Shown piece after piece: positions 32,301-44,060 of a DNA stretch of 64,000 nucleotides; the first letter of the stretch is position 1; every line of letters begins with the position of its first letter. The notes beneath the pieces were generated by a model that saw only the letters and a list, made by a program, of their open reading frames with translations, was not told where the DNA came from and searched no databases. A program made the translations under genes and the position numbers. This DNA comes from Pseudoips prasinana. Lineage: Eukaryota; Arthropoda; Insecta; Lepidoptera; Nolidae. The stretch spans positions 23,428,330-23,492,329 of the forward strand of contig OX621245.1 of NCBI GenBank assembly GCA_951640165.1. Direction: 5' to 3'.

Positions 32301-34404
32301 AAAGGAAAAATTTATATGTATAAAAATATGACTGTGCATCAGCGTGTTCTCCTGGTTGGCGATGAGTCAAGTGGGCTTTATTTTTTAGTTCTTTGTTGGG
32401 GATACCCCCAACGTGAGTGCGTGGCGTAGGAATTGAATCACTGGATTATGCACTTGTTAGCTTACAGGTGACAAAACGGATTCAGTTCTCTCGTACGGCA
32501 TTGAAGCTAAACACTTGGTGGTAGTTTTCTTTTATTATTTCATGAGATCTTGTATCCAAAGTGCCTGTGACTTTGTAATGGAATGGAAGTGAAATAACCG
32601 GATAGTTCCAATATACATGTTAGACGTGAAATTATACAGAGATATCTTTATGGCAAGATTGCTTATTATTGTAAACCTTTTCTAGTTGCCACATCGTCTC
32701 TTAAACAGTTGATTAACACATCAGCTGTCATAGGCTATTCTTTTCCACTGGATTCATTGGGAAAGCCTATGATTAGCTTTCACATAGCCACAAGTGTATA
32801 TAATTAAATTCGTTGAGTTGAAACGGGTGGACTAATAATGGATCTTAACCCCAAGCGTGCCTTAAATAAATTCGTGTGTGTAGTAGTTAGAAATTTCATA
32901 GCAATTTTATACTAGTATTATCCTAGTATAAAACTGGCCACAGATCCGAGATCCGATTGAAGTCGCTCAGTGTAGCCGCTTGTTTTAACCTTGTTTATGG
33001 TTAAAAAGTCACTGGAAACCTGGTAGAGCATACAGTGCGGTGGGAAATTATTGTACTTCATCCCAACGTCATAAGGAAAAATATATATAAAACCATTTTA
33101 ACTTAGTTTCCTGCTATTTCTTTGAGTTCACATTTCACCCTTTCTTTGCATTCAGCTGATATCGACATATGGATGATTTATTGCAGGAGTCCGATTGGTA
33201 AATTGATGATGCAAGACGTTAGTGGTTAATAGAAAATATTTACTGGTCACTTAATGGATGGTTAGAGCGGCACTAGTAGCTGCATATGACATTTGAAGGT
33301 GCAATGAGCTATGGATTCTGTGGGAAATTTCTGTGGGAGTTAAGATATGAACTGGTTTTAACAACTTTATATTTGAATATTGGAAGAAATAAAATTAAAA
33401 TACTGAATTAAAATGGACTATTTCGAGTCGTAAATGCACATTGATAAAATTCCTTACATGTTTATAAGTGTGTAAATAGTTTGTACATGACGCGTATCAT
33501 ATATCCAAGATACTTCCCGATTTTTATAGCGATGTTGCAATGCAAATACTCATTTAAAATAAATAATATATTATCAGTTATAACAACGCGTTTTATTTCT
33601 GTATTGGGAGTTGGGACATGTTATGTTATGGTTGTAACCGGTCATGCACAATACTCATCTGCTTGAATATCGACTCATCGAACACACCCGTGTGTAATAA
33701 GTAAAAACACATAACGCTTTTTCCTTACTCAATTATTCTGCCAAGCCGCGTTTTGACTTGATAGACATTACTATTGTTGTTAAAATACAATAGTAGTAAA
33801 CAACAAAATGTGTAATTAATTGCGGTGAAAATATAATTTTAATCTAAATCTGAGACAACAAAAATGCAATACATAAAATAACAATATAATTTGAGTACCG
33901 TATTATTCTTTTATTTCAGCATTTTTTTTACTTAATTTTTTCGAGGAAAATCACGTTTGGAAATATAGTTAAATTTGATAAATAAGGTTTCTAACAAAGT
34001 GAACCCAGTCATATTAGCTAGAAACTTGCTGGGGAAAAGCAATTTGGCGGTTGTCAGCCCCTAAAGAGAAGCAGATAACCTGAAGTTCTCGGCCTCATGC
34101 AGCGCGGTCCAGAAAGCGGGTGAATGACCTCATAATAAAACAGTCGTATTGATGATAAATAATGAACAATTAGTGCTTTTATACCAATTTTGTGATAGTT
34201 AAGATATGCGATAGCGCAGAGACTAAGAAAGTAGATTCTAAACGAAGCGGCTTGCCACTTTAGTTAGATTTCTTAGAATTTTATACTGTAGCATCTTATA
34301 GCCATTAAGAAAGAAATTTAATGGATTGATGTTATATAAATTTTTCGCCACTGCTGCCTTTAATTTTTCGTAGGGTAAGAAAAACTCTATTTATCAGTAT
34401 TTGG
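29396..34404. other. Five-kilobase stretch without recognised genes or repeats
   Basis: AT-rich and intron-like. ORFs at 30812-31090, 31520-31771 and 33481-33666 lack domains, start context or exon boundaries. A small perfect hairpin (TATTCAAACAG, 4-nt loop, complement) lies near 30495. Nothing else is supported. Confidence 0.5.
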
Positions 34405-34552
34405 TCATCGTCACCATATCCACCAAAAGACTTCCACTGCTGGACAAAGATCTCTACAAATACAGGTATTGCGATACCTGCAACTAGCGGCTTCCAGTGA
34501 CCCTCACAAGATCATCGGTATATTCTGTAGGGGACCTATCCACGCTACCCCA
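34405..34552 (-). mobile_element. RTE-type LINE 3' fragment, decayed
   Basis: AGACTTCCACTGCTGGACAA, CTAGCGGCTTCCAGTGACCC and TCACAAGATCATCGGT are antisense RTE segments in the expected order. Confidence 0.65.
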
Positions 34553-35037
34553 GTATTCTCACCCTAAAAATATTATTTCTAATTTAAACCACTGTCGTAA
34601 AAATAAGAGGAGCCCAATCTCAAAGCCTATTCATTGACTTTTATTCTGCCTATTTTATTCTATTATACGTTAAGGTAGTTTTCCTCATAACAGAAAATAA
34701 CTCTCAAGTAATATGTTTTATCGAAAGCCTCAAGTGATGGCATTATGGGGAGTTGGTGTTGACATAAAATCGAGGAAATAAAACTTAAGTTACGCAGGCG
34801 GTAAGTCTATGGCGCAGGTTTAACAAACAGCGGGGCGTTAAGATGGCGTAATATTTTTGTTGTCCGTAGCTAAAAAAAGGACCTACGAAAATTATAATAA
34901 AAATATCTTTTTACGGTATTTTTTAGTAAATACAAGTAAGTATTAAATTTGACTTACATACTAGTATTGACAATTTTTGGTTATATGAAAAGCTGAATTT
35001 GCTAGATAGCTTAAAGCCGCTAAACCTGTATTGTCTG
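34553..35037. other. AT-rich DNA, nothing recognised
   Basis: No feature supported. Confidence 0.5.
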
Positions 35038-35281
35038 GTAAAAAAATAAACGCATCCAGGGTTTACTGAAACACCAAGTTAAAAAAATATATGTCGCGGT
35101 GAACCAGTTTCTTCCCATCAACAAAGAATATTTTATAGATAGAACATAATATACTATGTGTAAAAAAATAAACGAATCCAGGGTTTACTGAAACACCAGG
35201 TTAAAAAAATATATGTCGTGGTGAACCAGTTTCTTCCCATCAACTAAGAATATTTTATAGATAGAACATAATATTCTATAT
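35038..35281. repeat. Tandem duplication of a 122-bp unit
   Basis: Unit 1 (35038-35159) and unit 2 (35160-35281) both run GTAAAAAAATAAACG, CCAGGGTTTACTGAAACACC, GGTGAACCAGTTTCTTCCCA and AGATAGAACATAATAT, with only about half a dozen differences. A recent local duplication of unique sequence. Confidence 0.9.
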
Positions 35282-36179
35282 TACTATATTAACATCTTAC
35301 TAAAGTATTTATTTAGTTATGGCACGCGAATTGGTTGATCGAAAAGGCGGTATATTTACTTTTGTAAATGTTATTGAATTGTTAATGTTCCAGTTGAGTG
35401 CCAACATCGAGTACTTGCTATTTTTTTAACATTTTCCTTACTAAATAACAATATAATATAATAATAAATACTAAATGTTGAGAACGTTACGGGGAACAAG
35501 TGAAACCACTGATAGCTATTTAGCACACTGTTTTATTGCCATCTGACACAGGTGGGGACGTAGCCCGCACGCACACCTAAATACAACTCACACATAACAC
35601 TAAATAAATAAAATTTTACAGACGGAATATATATGTGTTTAATAATTTCATTATTGCACATCGTTTAATATTGTAGAAAGTGTAAGAATTAGTATCAATT
35701 AATAATTAAACAGTATTTTATGCAACAACTTTGTTGTGGAGGGTAATGTGGTTAGACAGAAAGTTTATTAATCTCTACTAACCCAGTATTAGTCTAGGTC
35801 AATCATCCAAAGGTATTAAATAAATATAGTTATGGCTGATTAATACATAAATTCAATTTAGCAAATCTAGGCGCTCCCGTATTCTATCGAGGTAATAAAT
35901 CTGTATTCAGCAATCGGACTCGTATTCGGAAACACTAAACATCCGTTTTATCGTTGTTTGGATTTTTAAAACGGCGTCGTTTTGCCCAATTCAGTGGTTG
36001 ACTTTTATTGTGCAGTCACAATGCCCCCACGTAGGGATGGAGTACCTGCAAGATTGTTAGCTGCTAGCATGTCCAGTTTGTAAATAGTTGCTCGTTCCAC
36101 CAATACCTAGTACTCTGTAGGCTAGTATGACGATGACTAAATATTAATTAATAAATTAAGCATCTATAAAAATAATAAT
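35282..36179. other. AT-rich DNA, nothing recognised
   Basis: No feature supported. Confidence 0.5.
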
Positions 36180-36265
36180 ATCCTCCTGGTCGAATTCTGG
36201 CCACGGCGGCCAATCTCAATAGAGACCAGCCATCTGTAAACTCATTGCCTGTCATAGATGTGATC
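36180..36265 (+). repeat. Dispersed repeat H, copy 2 (fragment)
   Basis: TGGCCACGGCGGCCAATCTC, AATAGAGACCAGCCATCTG matches 6312 onward. Confidence 0.5.
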
Positions 36266-36819
36266 TACTCAGTCATTTTTTTTCCTATAGCGACTATTGT
36301 ACAAGTACCTAATACTCGATGTAGTTCGTCAATTTCTGGATGTCATAAATGCGTCAATACCTCTTTATGAATAACAGCCGTGCGTATGTAAATGTTGCGT
36401 ATACGGGTTGTACATTTTATATCATATATGTGTCACCTTATACTGATATGAAACGAAAACACATCACACTATAAATTGAAGAAAATGCAAATAACAATAA
36501 GACTATTTTCTCGCCGATCGCAGCCGAATTAGCAAATAAAATAAAAAATATATAAATAACTTTTACAAATAGACGGACGAACTTTTATGTTTACAGTGTA
36601 TAACATGGTTGAGAGCAGTGGGTAACTTGAGCACAGCAAGGAAACAGCATAAATACAGATGTCTGATGTTTCCCCTCAGTGCTCTAATTTGAACTTGGCA
36701 TCAGCTATAAGCATATACATAGTCTCATCTTCTTTTACATCAGTCTCATCTTTTCTTCTTTATAATGAACAAAGTATTAGTAAAACATAGATACAGAATA
36801 CTCGTAAACGCTCTTATCT
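36266..36819. other. AT-rich DNA, nothing recognised
   Basis: No feature supported. Confidence 0.5.
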
Positions 36820-37071
36820 GATACTGGGGAAGTACCTCCACCTTACAGAAGACATTCTTTAATAATAACATTAATAACTTAATGTTGTATATCTGCGTGT
36901 GAGTAAGGTCGCCAGAGCTCATCGGCGTGGGGGTAGGGTCAGCAATACTTGTTTGCTGACTCTTAAAGGCCGACAACCGCGACTCCTCTGGTGTTGCGAG
37001 TGTCCATGGGCGGCGGTGATCACTTACCATCAGGTGACCCACTTGCTCGTTTGTCGCCCTCTTATATAAAA
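36820..37071 (-). repeat. Dispersed repeat E, copy 2
   Basis: Reverse complement of 9257-9505: GAAGTACCTCCACCTTA, AAGGTCGCCAGAGCTCATCG, GGTGATCACTTACCATCAGG, TGACCCACTTGCTCGTTTGT. The 118-aa minus ORF (36746-37102) is a by-product of the repeat. Confidence 0.6.
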
Positions 37072-37423
37072 GAAAAACCTGGTTGCCTAAAAACCTTGTC
37101 ATTTTCTATCCAATAGAGTCGACGAACCCAAAAATGTCACCGTCAATACTCGTAAAGACATAATAAATGTCACCCAGATATCTACTGACTACTAAACAGA
37201 GTCCTCGTCTTTACCGATAAAAAGTATTGGAATATTATGAGAAATACCTCGATAGAAACGTGCTGATATAAGTAAACAAACCTATGTATCAAACAACAGA
37301 ACAACAACTTCCATGATTAGAATATATCCAGAAAAATTGTCTAAAAGCACTATAAATCATGAATATAACGACAGCTTCCTTTATTTTAAGATGAGATCAA
37401 TGCTTTGGCGTAGAGATTATTTT
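37072..37423. other. AT-rich spacer
   Basis: Nothing recognised. Confidence 0.5.
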
Positions 37424-37640
37424 TAACCGACTTCAAAAGGAGGAGGTTCACCGGTTTTTTTTTTTATGTATGTACACCGATTACTCGGAGATTATGATCC
37501 GATTTACGTGATTCTTTTTTAGTTTGATGCGAAATAGTTGCCATTTGGTCCCATAAAAATTTTGTATAGTTTGGCCCAGTAGTTTTAGTTTTATGGATAT
37601 TTTTGTACGAAAATTTTTGTTTTTATTCAATATCTTTATC
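37424..37640 (+). repeat. Dispersed repeat P
   Basis: TTAACCGACTTCAAAAGGAG, GAGGTTCACCGG, a T-run, then ATGTATGTACACCGATTACT and GATTCTTTTTTAGTTTGATG. I recall this repeat from many moth genomes; class unknown. No second copy in the window. Confidence 0.5.
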
Positions 37641-37867
37641 TTATCAAAAGAAAAGATTTCCCACCTCTGTTATCGCAAAATATAATTAATGTACAGAGGC
37701 CTTCTAAGATTAGTTAAATATCAACGCTTTGAAATTAAGTCATAGTAAATATTTAATTATCCGTATCTCGTATTACCCCGGAAATATTAGCACACTTAAA
37801 AAAAATATGTAAAATTTTTAGTTAGATTGAAGAATGTTTTTTTTGTAATTTAATTTTTATTTGTTAA

Positions 37868-38184
37868 CTAGCTGTGCCCCGCGGTTTTACCCGCGTAAAA
37901 CTTAATAAATTATCATAGCTTCTCCCCCGTTGATGATAGCGTGATAATATGTAGCCTATATGTTGATCCGACGTATTAGAAATATTCATGCAAAAGAAGT
38001 AAATCCATGCAGTACTTTTTGAGTTTAGCCCGGACATACATACAGACAAACAGACACACAGACAAAAAATCTAAAATCTATATTTTTGGCTTTGATATCG
38101 ATTTTATATCAGGCCCCAAGTATCCTTTTAAAAAATATTCAATGTACAGTTTTGACTTTCCTACGATTTTATTATATGTATAGA
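37868..38184 (-). mobile_element. Helitron-like non-autonomous element
   Basis: Minus-strand 5' end TCTATACATATAATAAAATC, 3' end CGGGTAAAACCGCGGGGCAC followed by AGCTAG. Host A (37867) and T (38185) flank it as expected. Closest to 15507-15818. Confidence 0.65.
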
Positions 38185-39780
38185 TTAAATAAACGTTCAT
38201 TTTATGCACTTTAAATGACTCAAAGGACAGAAGAAATAACAAATTTCTAACATAAATAGCAGGTACGATCCGATACAGTTTATTTTTCACTTCATTATTT
38301 CTAAGAAATTAACTTCTCCAGACAAGCAGGTAAAAACAAGCTTTATTCTGCGAATCGTAGTATCGTTACGCTTACTCATAAAACTTTAACGGTGAAACAA
38401 CTTCACAATTGAGGAGAATCGACTTTGATTAGTTTTCAACTCGAGTTTCGAACACTTCGGATTGATATCTAATATTAAAAGTATTACGTAGGTCTACTAC
38501 ACTTCATTGTTTATTCGTAGTTTATGAATTTAGCAGTGATATATATATTATGAAAAGAGAATGTGGAATAAAGTTATATAAATGATGAATCTTAAATATT
38601 TATTTCAGTGTTAAAATTATATTCGCTTCGCGATAATTAATCACGAAATACCATATGTGAGTGAATAATTTTAATTGAGGCAGCGTCTCTGCCATTTAAC
38701 CTCTTGTCACCGATAGGGAGATGATATTCAAACCCTGGAACCTCTACAGTCCCGTAATATATGATTTGAGAGGTAAAAAGTTTAGAACTTCTTTCCAAAT
38801 GACTTTCAAAAAATAAATGTAACAACTGTAGGTAATGTATGTTTACTGAGTAAGGAACATGTTGCAACCAATTATTCTTAAAATTGATCTCGGTGTTTAA
38901 AAGGGACCCCAAAAACGAATTTTTAGCCACATATGATATGAGCTTTATTGTAAACCAACAAAACGGTAGGAAATCTTAAAATCAAAACATTACCGATCAT
39001 TCACAGGCCCGTGAGAGTTGTCTGTGTCTTTAAATAATTATTTCACTAATTCTAAATTGGAAGTTTTTGAAATAAGGCATGCTCAGGCAGCATGCATTTC
39101 ATAGGTCCGCCATTTCTATTCAAAATCAAAACATGAATACAATAATTGATAAGAACGAGAATTTTTTATTGCCATAAATGTAATCGTTTTCATTCAGAGG
39201 AGATGGTAGTAATGACAATGTCAAATACACGTCTTCTTTGACATTGCATATTACACACATAATTCAAATTTGTATCTGATGTTTAAAATAAATATATTTA
39301 TTTGTGAGCTCTCTGTTTCAACTAGTCGTATGTCCCTCTATAGTACTCTAATAATTAACGGGTTAAGTTAAGCTTGTGCTACAAAATCTTGGCCAGGAAT
39401 AAAAAGCCATTACATTATTTTACAAAAATCCATTGAAACACAAAACAGCTATCATAAAAAGTAGTGCAAAATCATGCGTAAATGTATTCATTCATTACAA
39501 TTTAAAATTTCAGGAATGAAATTTTCCGTGAACAAAGCGATGGAATGAGCCAACCTAAGAATGCATTTTTTGCATACAACGTTTGTATTCAAAATTGAAT
39601 TTGGAATAAAATTATTGTTTGTAATGAGAATTAAATGTTGGCATAAATGTTTCCGTTTATATCTTATTTCAGAAATGAAAAAAAAAAAGAAATGGTGAAT
39701 GATGACTAATAGTCATCATAATGTCAAATACGTTTTAATTGAAATTGTTTAATATGGCTAATATTTCAGCCGAGTTTTAC
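38185..39780. other. AT-rich DNA, nothing recognised
   Basis: A chance minus ORF of 97 aa (38637-38930) has no motif. Confidence 0.5.
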
Positions 39781-39784
39781 TTAT

Positions 39785-39955
39785 TTATCGTATCGGCAGT
39801 GGTTACCCTAGTGTCAGAGTCAAGCCGCCCAGTAGGCCTCTGACATAGCCTAACGACTGTTGTCTAATGACTACAACCGGGACCAACAGATTAATGTGCC
39901 CTCCGAAGCACGGGCACGCTCAGAAATTTAACCACTTCGATGGTATAAATCCATA
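39785..39955. repeat. Dispersed repeat K
   Basis: AGTCAAGCCGCCCAGTAGGC, CTCTGACATAGCCTAACGAC, ACAACCGGGACCAACAG and GTGCCCTCCGAAGCACGGGC are recognisable from lepidopteran repeats. No second copy here. Confidence 0.45.
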
Positions 39956-40135
39956 CATACATACATAGATTCACGCCCGTTTCCCAGAGGGGTAGGTAGA
40001 GACGACAGATTTCCATTTGTTACGATCTTTGCATACTTCTTTTGCTTCGATTACTGTCGTTATATTCTTCATACATGCTCGCCGGTTTAGGGTACTTCTG
40101 ACCTGCCCTTTCTTGAGAACATCTCCAATTGGTAT
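39956..40135 (-). repeat. Dispersed repeat L (LINE 3' region, probable)
   Basis: CATACATACATAGATTCACG, CCCGTTTCCCAGAGGGGTAG and CGCCGGTTTAGGGTACTTCT match a moth repeat I recall as the 3' region of a LINE, here antisense. Confidence 0.45.
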
Positions 40136-40574
40136 AAATATAGCGTATAAACGCTATATTTTCATTCTTGATTTAATAATTGATGAGTGATGGTAATACT
40201 GACATACGTAACTGGTGATAATGAATAACATAATGGCGATAATATCAAAATAAGGTTTCTATAGCGTTACTACCATTTAGAGGCGTTTGCCGTAGTCACC
40301 GCGCTTAGCATGCGAGTTGGCGACCGCAGTCAAATAGTAGCTAGTACAGTCAACAGCAAAAGTATATGATCAAAGTCGGATATTCAATACTAATAATCAT
40401 AATTTGCGACAAAATAGTGCGGTGGTGAAGAGTATCTAGTTGAAGGTGTGCGTCAGTGTTAAGTGTAAAAAATATTGACTAGTAAAAACTGCCGCCCAAT
40501 AGCATCATAAACTCAAAAGTCAGGTCCGATTTTGATCATCTACTTATGCTGTTGACTGTACAAGGTGGCACTGC
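40136..40574. other. Mostly unassigned spacer
   Basis: A short piece at about 40305-40345 (GCGCTTAGCATGCGAGTTGG) resembles repeat D; otherwise nothing. Confidence 0.4.
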
Positions 40575-40700
40575 TACCCGACTACCTGGTGTATCCCTTA
40601 GTCGCCTTTTACGACACCCACGGGATGATATGGGGTGGCCCTGTTATTCTTTCTGGGGCAGAAACCACACGAATCAACGGAAACCCACATACTATCAATA
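40575..40700 (-). repeat. Dispersed LINE 3'-like repeat
   Basis: CCTGGTGTATCCCTTAGTCG, CCTTTTACGACACCCACGGG, ATGATATGGGGTGGCCCTGT and GGCAGAAACCACACG is a repeat frequent in moths, here antisense. Confidence 0.5.
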
Positions 40701-40707
40701 TTAAACG

Positions 40708-40962
40708 GTCACCATAGCCTAGTTGGTAGTGCTCCTTCCTACGAAGCTGGTGGTCCTGGGTTCGAATCCCGGTAAGTGCAAATATTTGTGTGTTGAGCAC
40801 GAATATTTGTTTCTGAGTCATGGATGTTTTCTATGTATATAAGTATTTATCTATCTATATAAGTATGTATATCGTCGCCTAGTACCCGTAGTACAAGCTT
40901 TGCTTAGTTTGGGGCTAGGATGATCTGTGTGACATTGTACCCAGATATTATTATTATTATTA
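40708..40962 (+). mobile_element. tRNA-derived SINE, family A, near full length
   Basis: Head GGTCACCATAGCCTAGTTGG (A box) and GGTTCGAATCCC (B box), body with TATCTATCTATATAAGTATG, CGTCGCCTAGTACC and AAGCTTTGCTTAGTTTGGGG, ending CAGATATTATTATTATTATT. This is the best-preserved family A copy in the window. Confidence 0.8.
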
Positions 40963-41295
40963 CTATGTATAAACGTGAAAGTTTGTAAGTATGGATGGGA
41001 TTTTGTTACTCTTTCACGTAAAAATTACTGAATGTATTTTAATGAAACTTTACAATGATAAAGATTATACATCAGAATAACACATAGGCTACAATTTATA
41101 CAGATATTGTGTGAATTGTCCAAAATATGATTATAAGTGTATAGTAAGTATGTAAAAATCTACCATCTGCGAGTTATTCCGGCGTGCATTGCCAAAACCG
41201 CTAGAGGTACACATCCTACTAAGATAAGATGTATGTTTGTTACTCTTTTACGCCAAAACTACTTTAACGCGGGTGACACCGCGGGGCATTGCTAG
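40963..41295 (+). mobile_element. Helitron-like non-autonomous element, directly after a SINE tail
   Basis: ATGTATAAACGTGAAAGTTT at the 5' side, and GGGTGACACCGCGGGGCATT then GCTAG at the 3' end, followed by T. The TTACTCTTT-CACG/TACGC segment occurs twice, suggesting one decayed copy joined to part of another. Confidence 0.5.
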
Positions 41296-42059
41296 TACAT
41301 ACTCGTATATAAAACTAAGAAAAATATGTAATTCTAGAAATCTGTACTGTATTATGTTAAAGAAAACATGGGCAAGTACTCGTATAGTTACATAATTCTA
41401 CATTGCAATTCTACACTTAGGTTCTTTATACATCGTGCCACGTCACAGATCTGAACATTCCCGATAAGCCTTTGAATAGTCGATTCTGAAGTCACGCAAA
41501 AACATCACAAACTGTTTCCCTCAGATGAAATATTATTCCTTTGAAATGCTGGATGCTAATCAATCATTTGTCAGAAGAGTAGGCGCTTAGTAGTAAAACA
41601 AAGGTCCAATGCATAAGTACATTTACTTACTACTTTACCACCGATAAAAAAGGGTGTTGTTTGTTTGAAAGCCTATATCTGTATGTTCGTGTGATTCATA
41701 CTTTAACGGATCAAATTTTTACAATGATTAAAAGATTCATATTTTTTAAATATATACCATATCAACTATTTTGCGTTAATCTAAATCGAGCCTTTTTTCT
41801 ACATTTGAAAATAAAATACTCAGAAGAAAATCTAGGAGCTTCTACAAATTTCCATTAAAACGGAACAACTTTAAATTTAACTTTATTAAATAATCGAAAA
41901 CGATGCCAGAATGTTTAGTATTAAATTTCCAGTTTTGTTATCGAGACGTTTATTTTGAGAAGTGTTAATAATCGGAAGTTTTCTGGGAACGTTACTAAAA
42001 GGTCAAAATTTAGAATAGATTTAATGTAACGTTTTAAATATATTTATTAACCTACTAGT
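41296..42059. other. AT-rich DNA, nothing recognised
   Basis: No feature supported. Confidence 0.5.
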
Positions 42060-42118
42060 ATTACTAAAACAAAAATAATATAGTACTATACTTACTATAT
42101 TATTTTTGTTTTAGTAAT
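42060..42118. repeat. Perfect 26-bp hairpin
   Basis: ATTACTAAAACAAAAATAAT... (42060-42085) is exactly complementary to 42093-42118 around a 7-nt loop. Too small to classify. Confidence 0.9.
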
Positions 42119-42666
42119 TTGTGAAAACGCCGTGGGTTGTACTCCAAACATTATACAGTGTTATTACTTTTAGTTTATAAGCTCAAGTTGTAAAACCGTT
42201 ATGACCTAGTAGTATGATATACACATTATTATTGTTTAATGTACGGAGACTAGATCTCACAGTCAAACCGTAAACACGGTTTTGTGGGACTAAAAGTGTA
42301 ACTATTTAAATTATTTTTTGTGATATATAAATTAAAAAAAACTGTTTGTTTTCCAAATAAATAAATAATACTATCTGAATACACAAAATAATATGATAAA
42401 TAATTGGTATTTCTCAGGTTTTTATCATAAAAACCTACATGAAATATTTATATTAAATTATTTTAAAACGGTAGGTTATCAATTGTACTTTGTATTTTTT
42501 GTGTGTCTATGTTACGCAACTTCTCTGTTTTTTGATATTATTTTTTTTAATTAATACTTTCCGAATGGTTATTTTTTAGTCAGTTGAAAAATAAAAGTTT
42601 AGTAGGTTTTTGTATTGTAAAACAGTAATAATATTATTTGACATTATTTTAACGTTGTATGTTTAT
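42119..42666. other. AT-rich DNA, nothing recognised
   Basis: No feature supported. Confidence 0.5.
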
Positions 42667-42719
42667 ATGGGAGCATGACGAACATACAACTACCCGTTGT
42701 ATGTTCGTCGTGCTCCCAT
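42667..42719. repeat. 24-bp near-perfect hairpin next to a retroelement
   Basis: ATGGGAGCATGACGAACATA... (42667-42690) pairs with 42696-42719 with one mismatch around a 5-nt loop. It lies just upstream of the retroelement copy at 42746. Confidence 0.9.
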
Positions 42720-42745
42720 TGTGTGTTAATGCTTGCGGTGGCGTT

Positions 42746-43635
42746 GTGGGTCGGGTCATTTCCTTCCCTCTAATATGGCGAGGGAGGCGATGGCTGGCCC
42801 TCACGTCATACTCGTGAACGGGTGCTGCTTGCGGTAACTGGTCGAACTGCTGTTGAGGTACTCATAATATTTTATTTTTTCATACAGTCGTTGCCTCTGG
42901 TTGACTTCGTGTGACTTGTTAATTTTGTAAATGTACGCGGATGTACCCACCGTTTTCTCGTCTAGCAAGAGGTTATTCTAATTGCTTGAGTGAAATTTAA
43001 TGTTATTGTTTAATATCTCACAATTTTTTTATTCATTAGATGACAACGGTTCTGTGCGTGCATTAGCCTACATACCGCCCATCAAAATGTTAGAAAATAC
43101 ATGATTAAAAGAAAAAACTAAAACGAAAAGCAAAAGCAAAAGAAGACGAAAAAAGCAAGCCCGGAGTTTCTTTGTGGCTTTCTTCTCCGGGTCGTCCACC
43201 TAGGTAGCTAGAGAAAGCCGCAGGTTAGCTAGGGTAGGCTCCTCAGCAGCGAGGATCGCTTTGGCCCCTTAACACGTCATCGGTGATCCCGTGCAACTAT
43301 ACACACCCTCTCTTAGAATTCTGTCCTTTTGCTTCAGCGGCCCCCTGAGCTGTGGCCCGAACCCCAAAAGGGTGGCCTTGGGTATTAATCGTTTAATTTA
43401 AGCTACTGGTTAAGAGCCTTCTGCGCTAGCCAAATGCTCATTGCCTTCAATTCTTTAATTTTAATATTATACAACTAAATTTCAAATTAATAGATACATT
43501 TTTTTAGACTAATTATATTTTTGTAATTTTTATATTGTATTCGACTATGTTTATGTACTGCATTGTGAACTTGACAAGTACAAGTGTATGTTAATACCCA
43601 AGTGCTGAATAAATTTCATTATTTCATTTCATTTC
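42746..43635 (+). mobile_element. Retroelement L7, copy 1 (non-LTR-like, TTTCA tail)
   Basis: Shares almost its whole length with 49131-49990: GAGGCGATGGCTGGCCCTCA, CGTGAACGGGTGCTGCTTGC, CGCGGATGTACCCACCG, GGGTCGTCCACCTAGGTAGC, CGGCCCCCTGAGCTGTGGCC and a 3' end GAATAAATTTCATTATTTCA with a TTTCA repeat. The tail and nearby AATAAA indicate a retrotransposed sequence; no diagnostic RT motif lies in this portion, so the clade is unknown. The 5' boundary is approximate. Confidence 0.65.
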
Positions 43636-43699
43636 GTATTTATAATTTTTGCCTTATTTTTACGTATTTATTATTTAACATACCTATATTTAAAAAGCA

Positions 43700-44060
43700 A
43701 GAACAATATGTAACAATGGACCTCCTTCTGCGGCAGAGTTTAAGGCCCTAAGCTGCAAGAGGTCTGGGCGGAAGAGCGAGTAACCTGCTCACGATACGTG
43801 CCGTCGCCGCGTCGTTTTCATAATTGCCACCCTCTGTATCCGGCCCTCGACCCAGTGATCCAGCGAGAGCCTCTTAAGATGTTAGTCGAGGCTCTTTGCT
43901 ATGAGACCGTTTACTGACACGACTATCGGGTTGAGTTCTCATCCCACGTAGCGGTAAACCTCGTGAAACAAGTCTAAGTACTTTGACAACTTGTCATTCT
44001 TGGTTCTTACGAAGTTATCGAACATTTGACGAAATCAACAATACCTTTTCGTTCCAACCG
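43700..44060 (-). pseudogene. Retroelement ORF fragment (YLDLxHE family), decayed
   Basis: On the minus strand, DKLSKYLDLFHEV and MWDENST, then (after shifts) NGLIAKSL-like and LKRLSL...WxxG-like segments followed by RIVxRFLSLRP-like text can be followed. I recall this as a region near the C-terminus of a moth retrotransposon ORF. Stops and shifts occur about every 20-40 codons. Confidence 0.5.

Noticed and set aside
36746..37102. 118-aa minus-strand ORF
   Set aside because: It runs through dispersed repeat E, and the equivalent frame is not preserved in the other copy at 9257.
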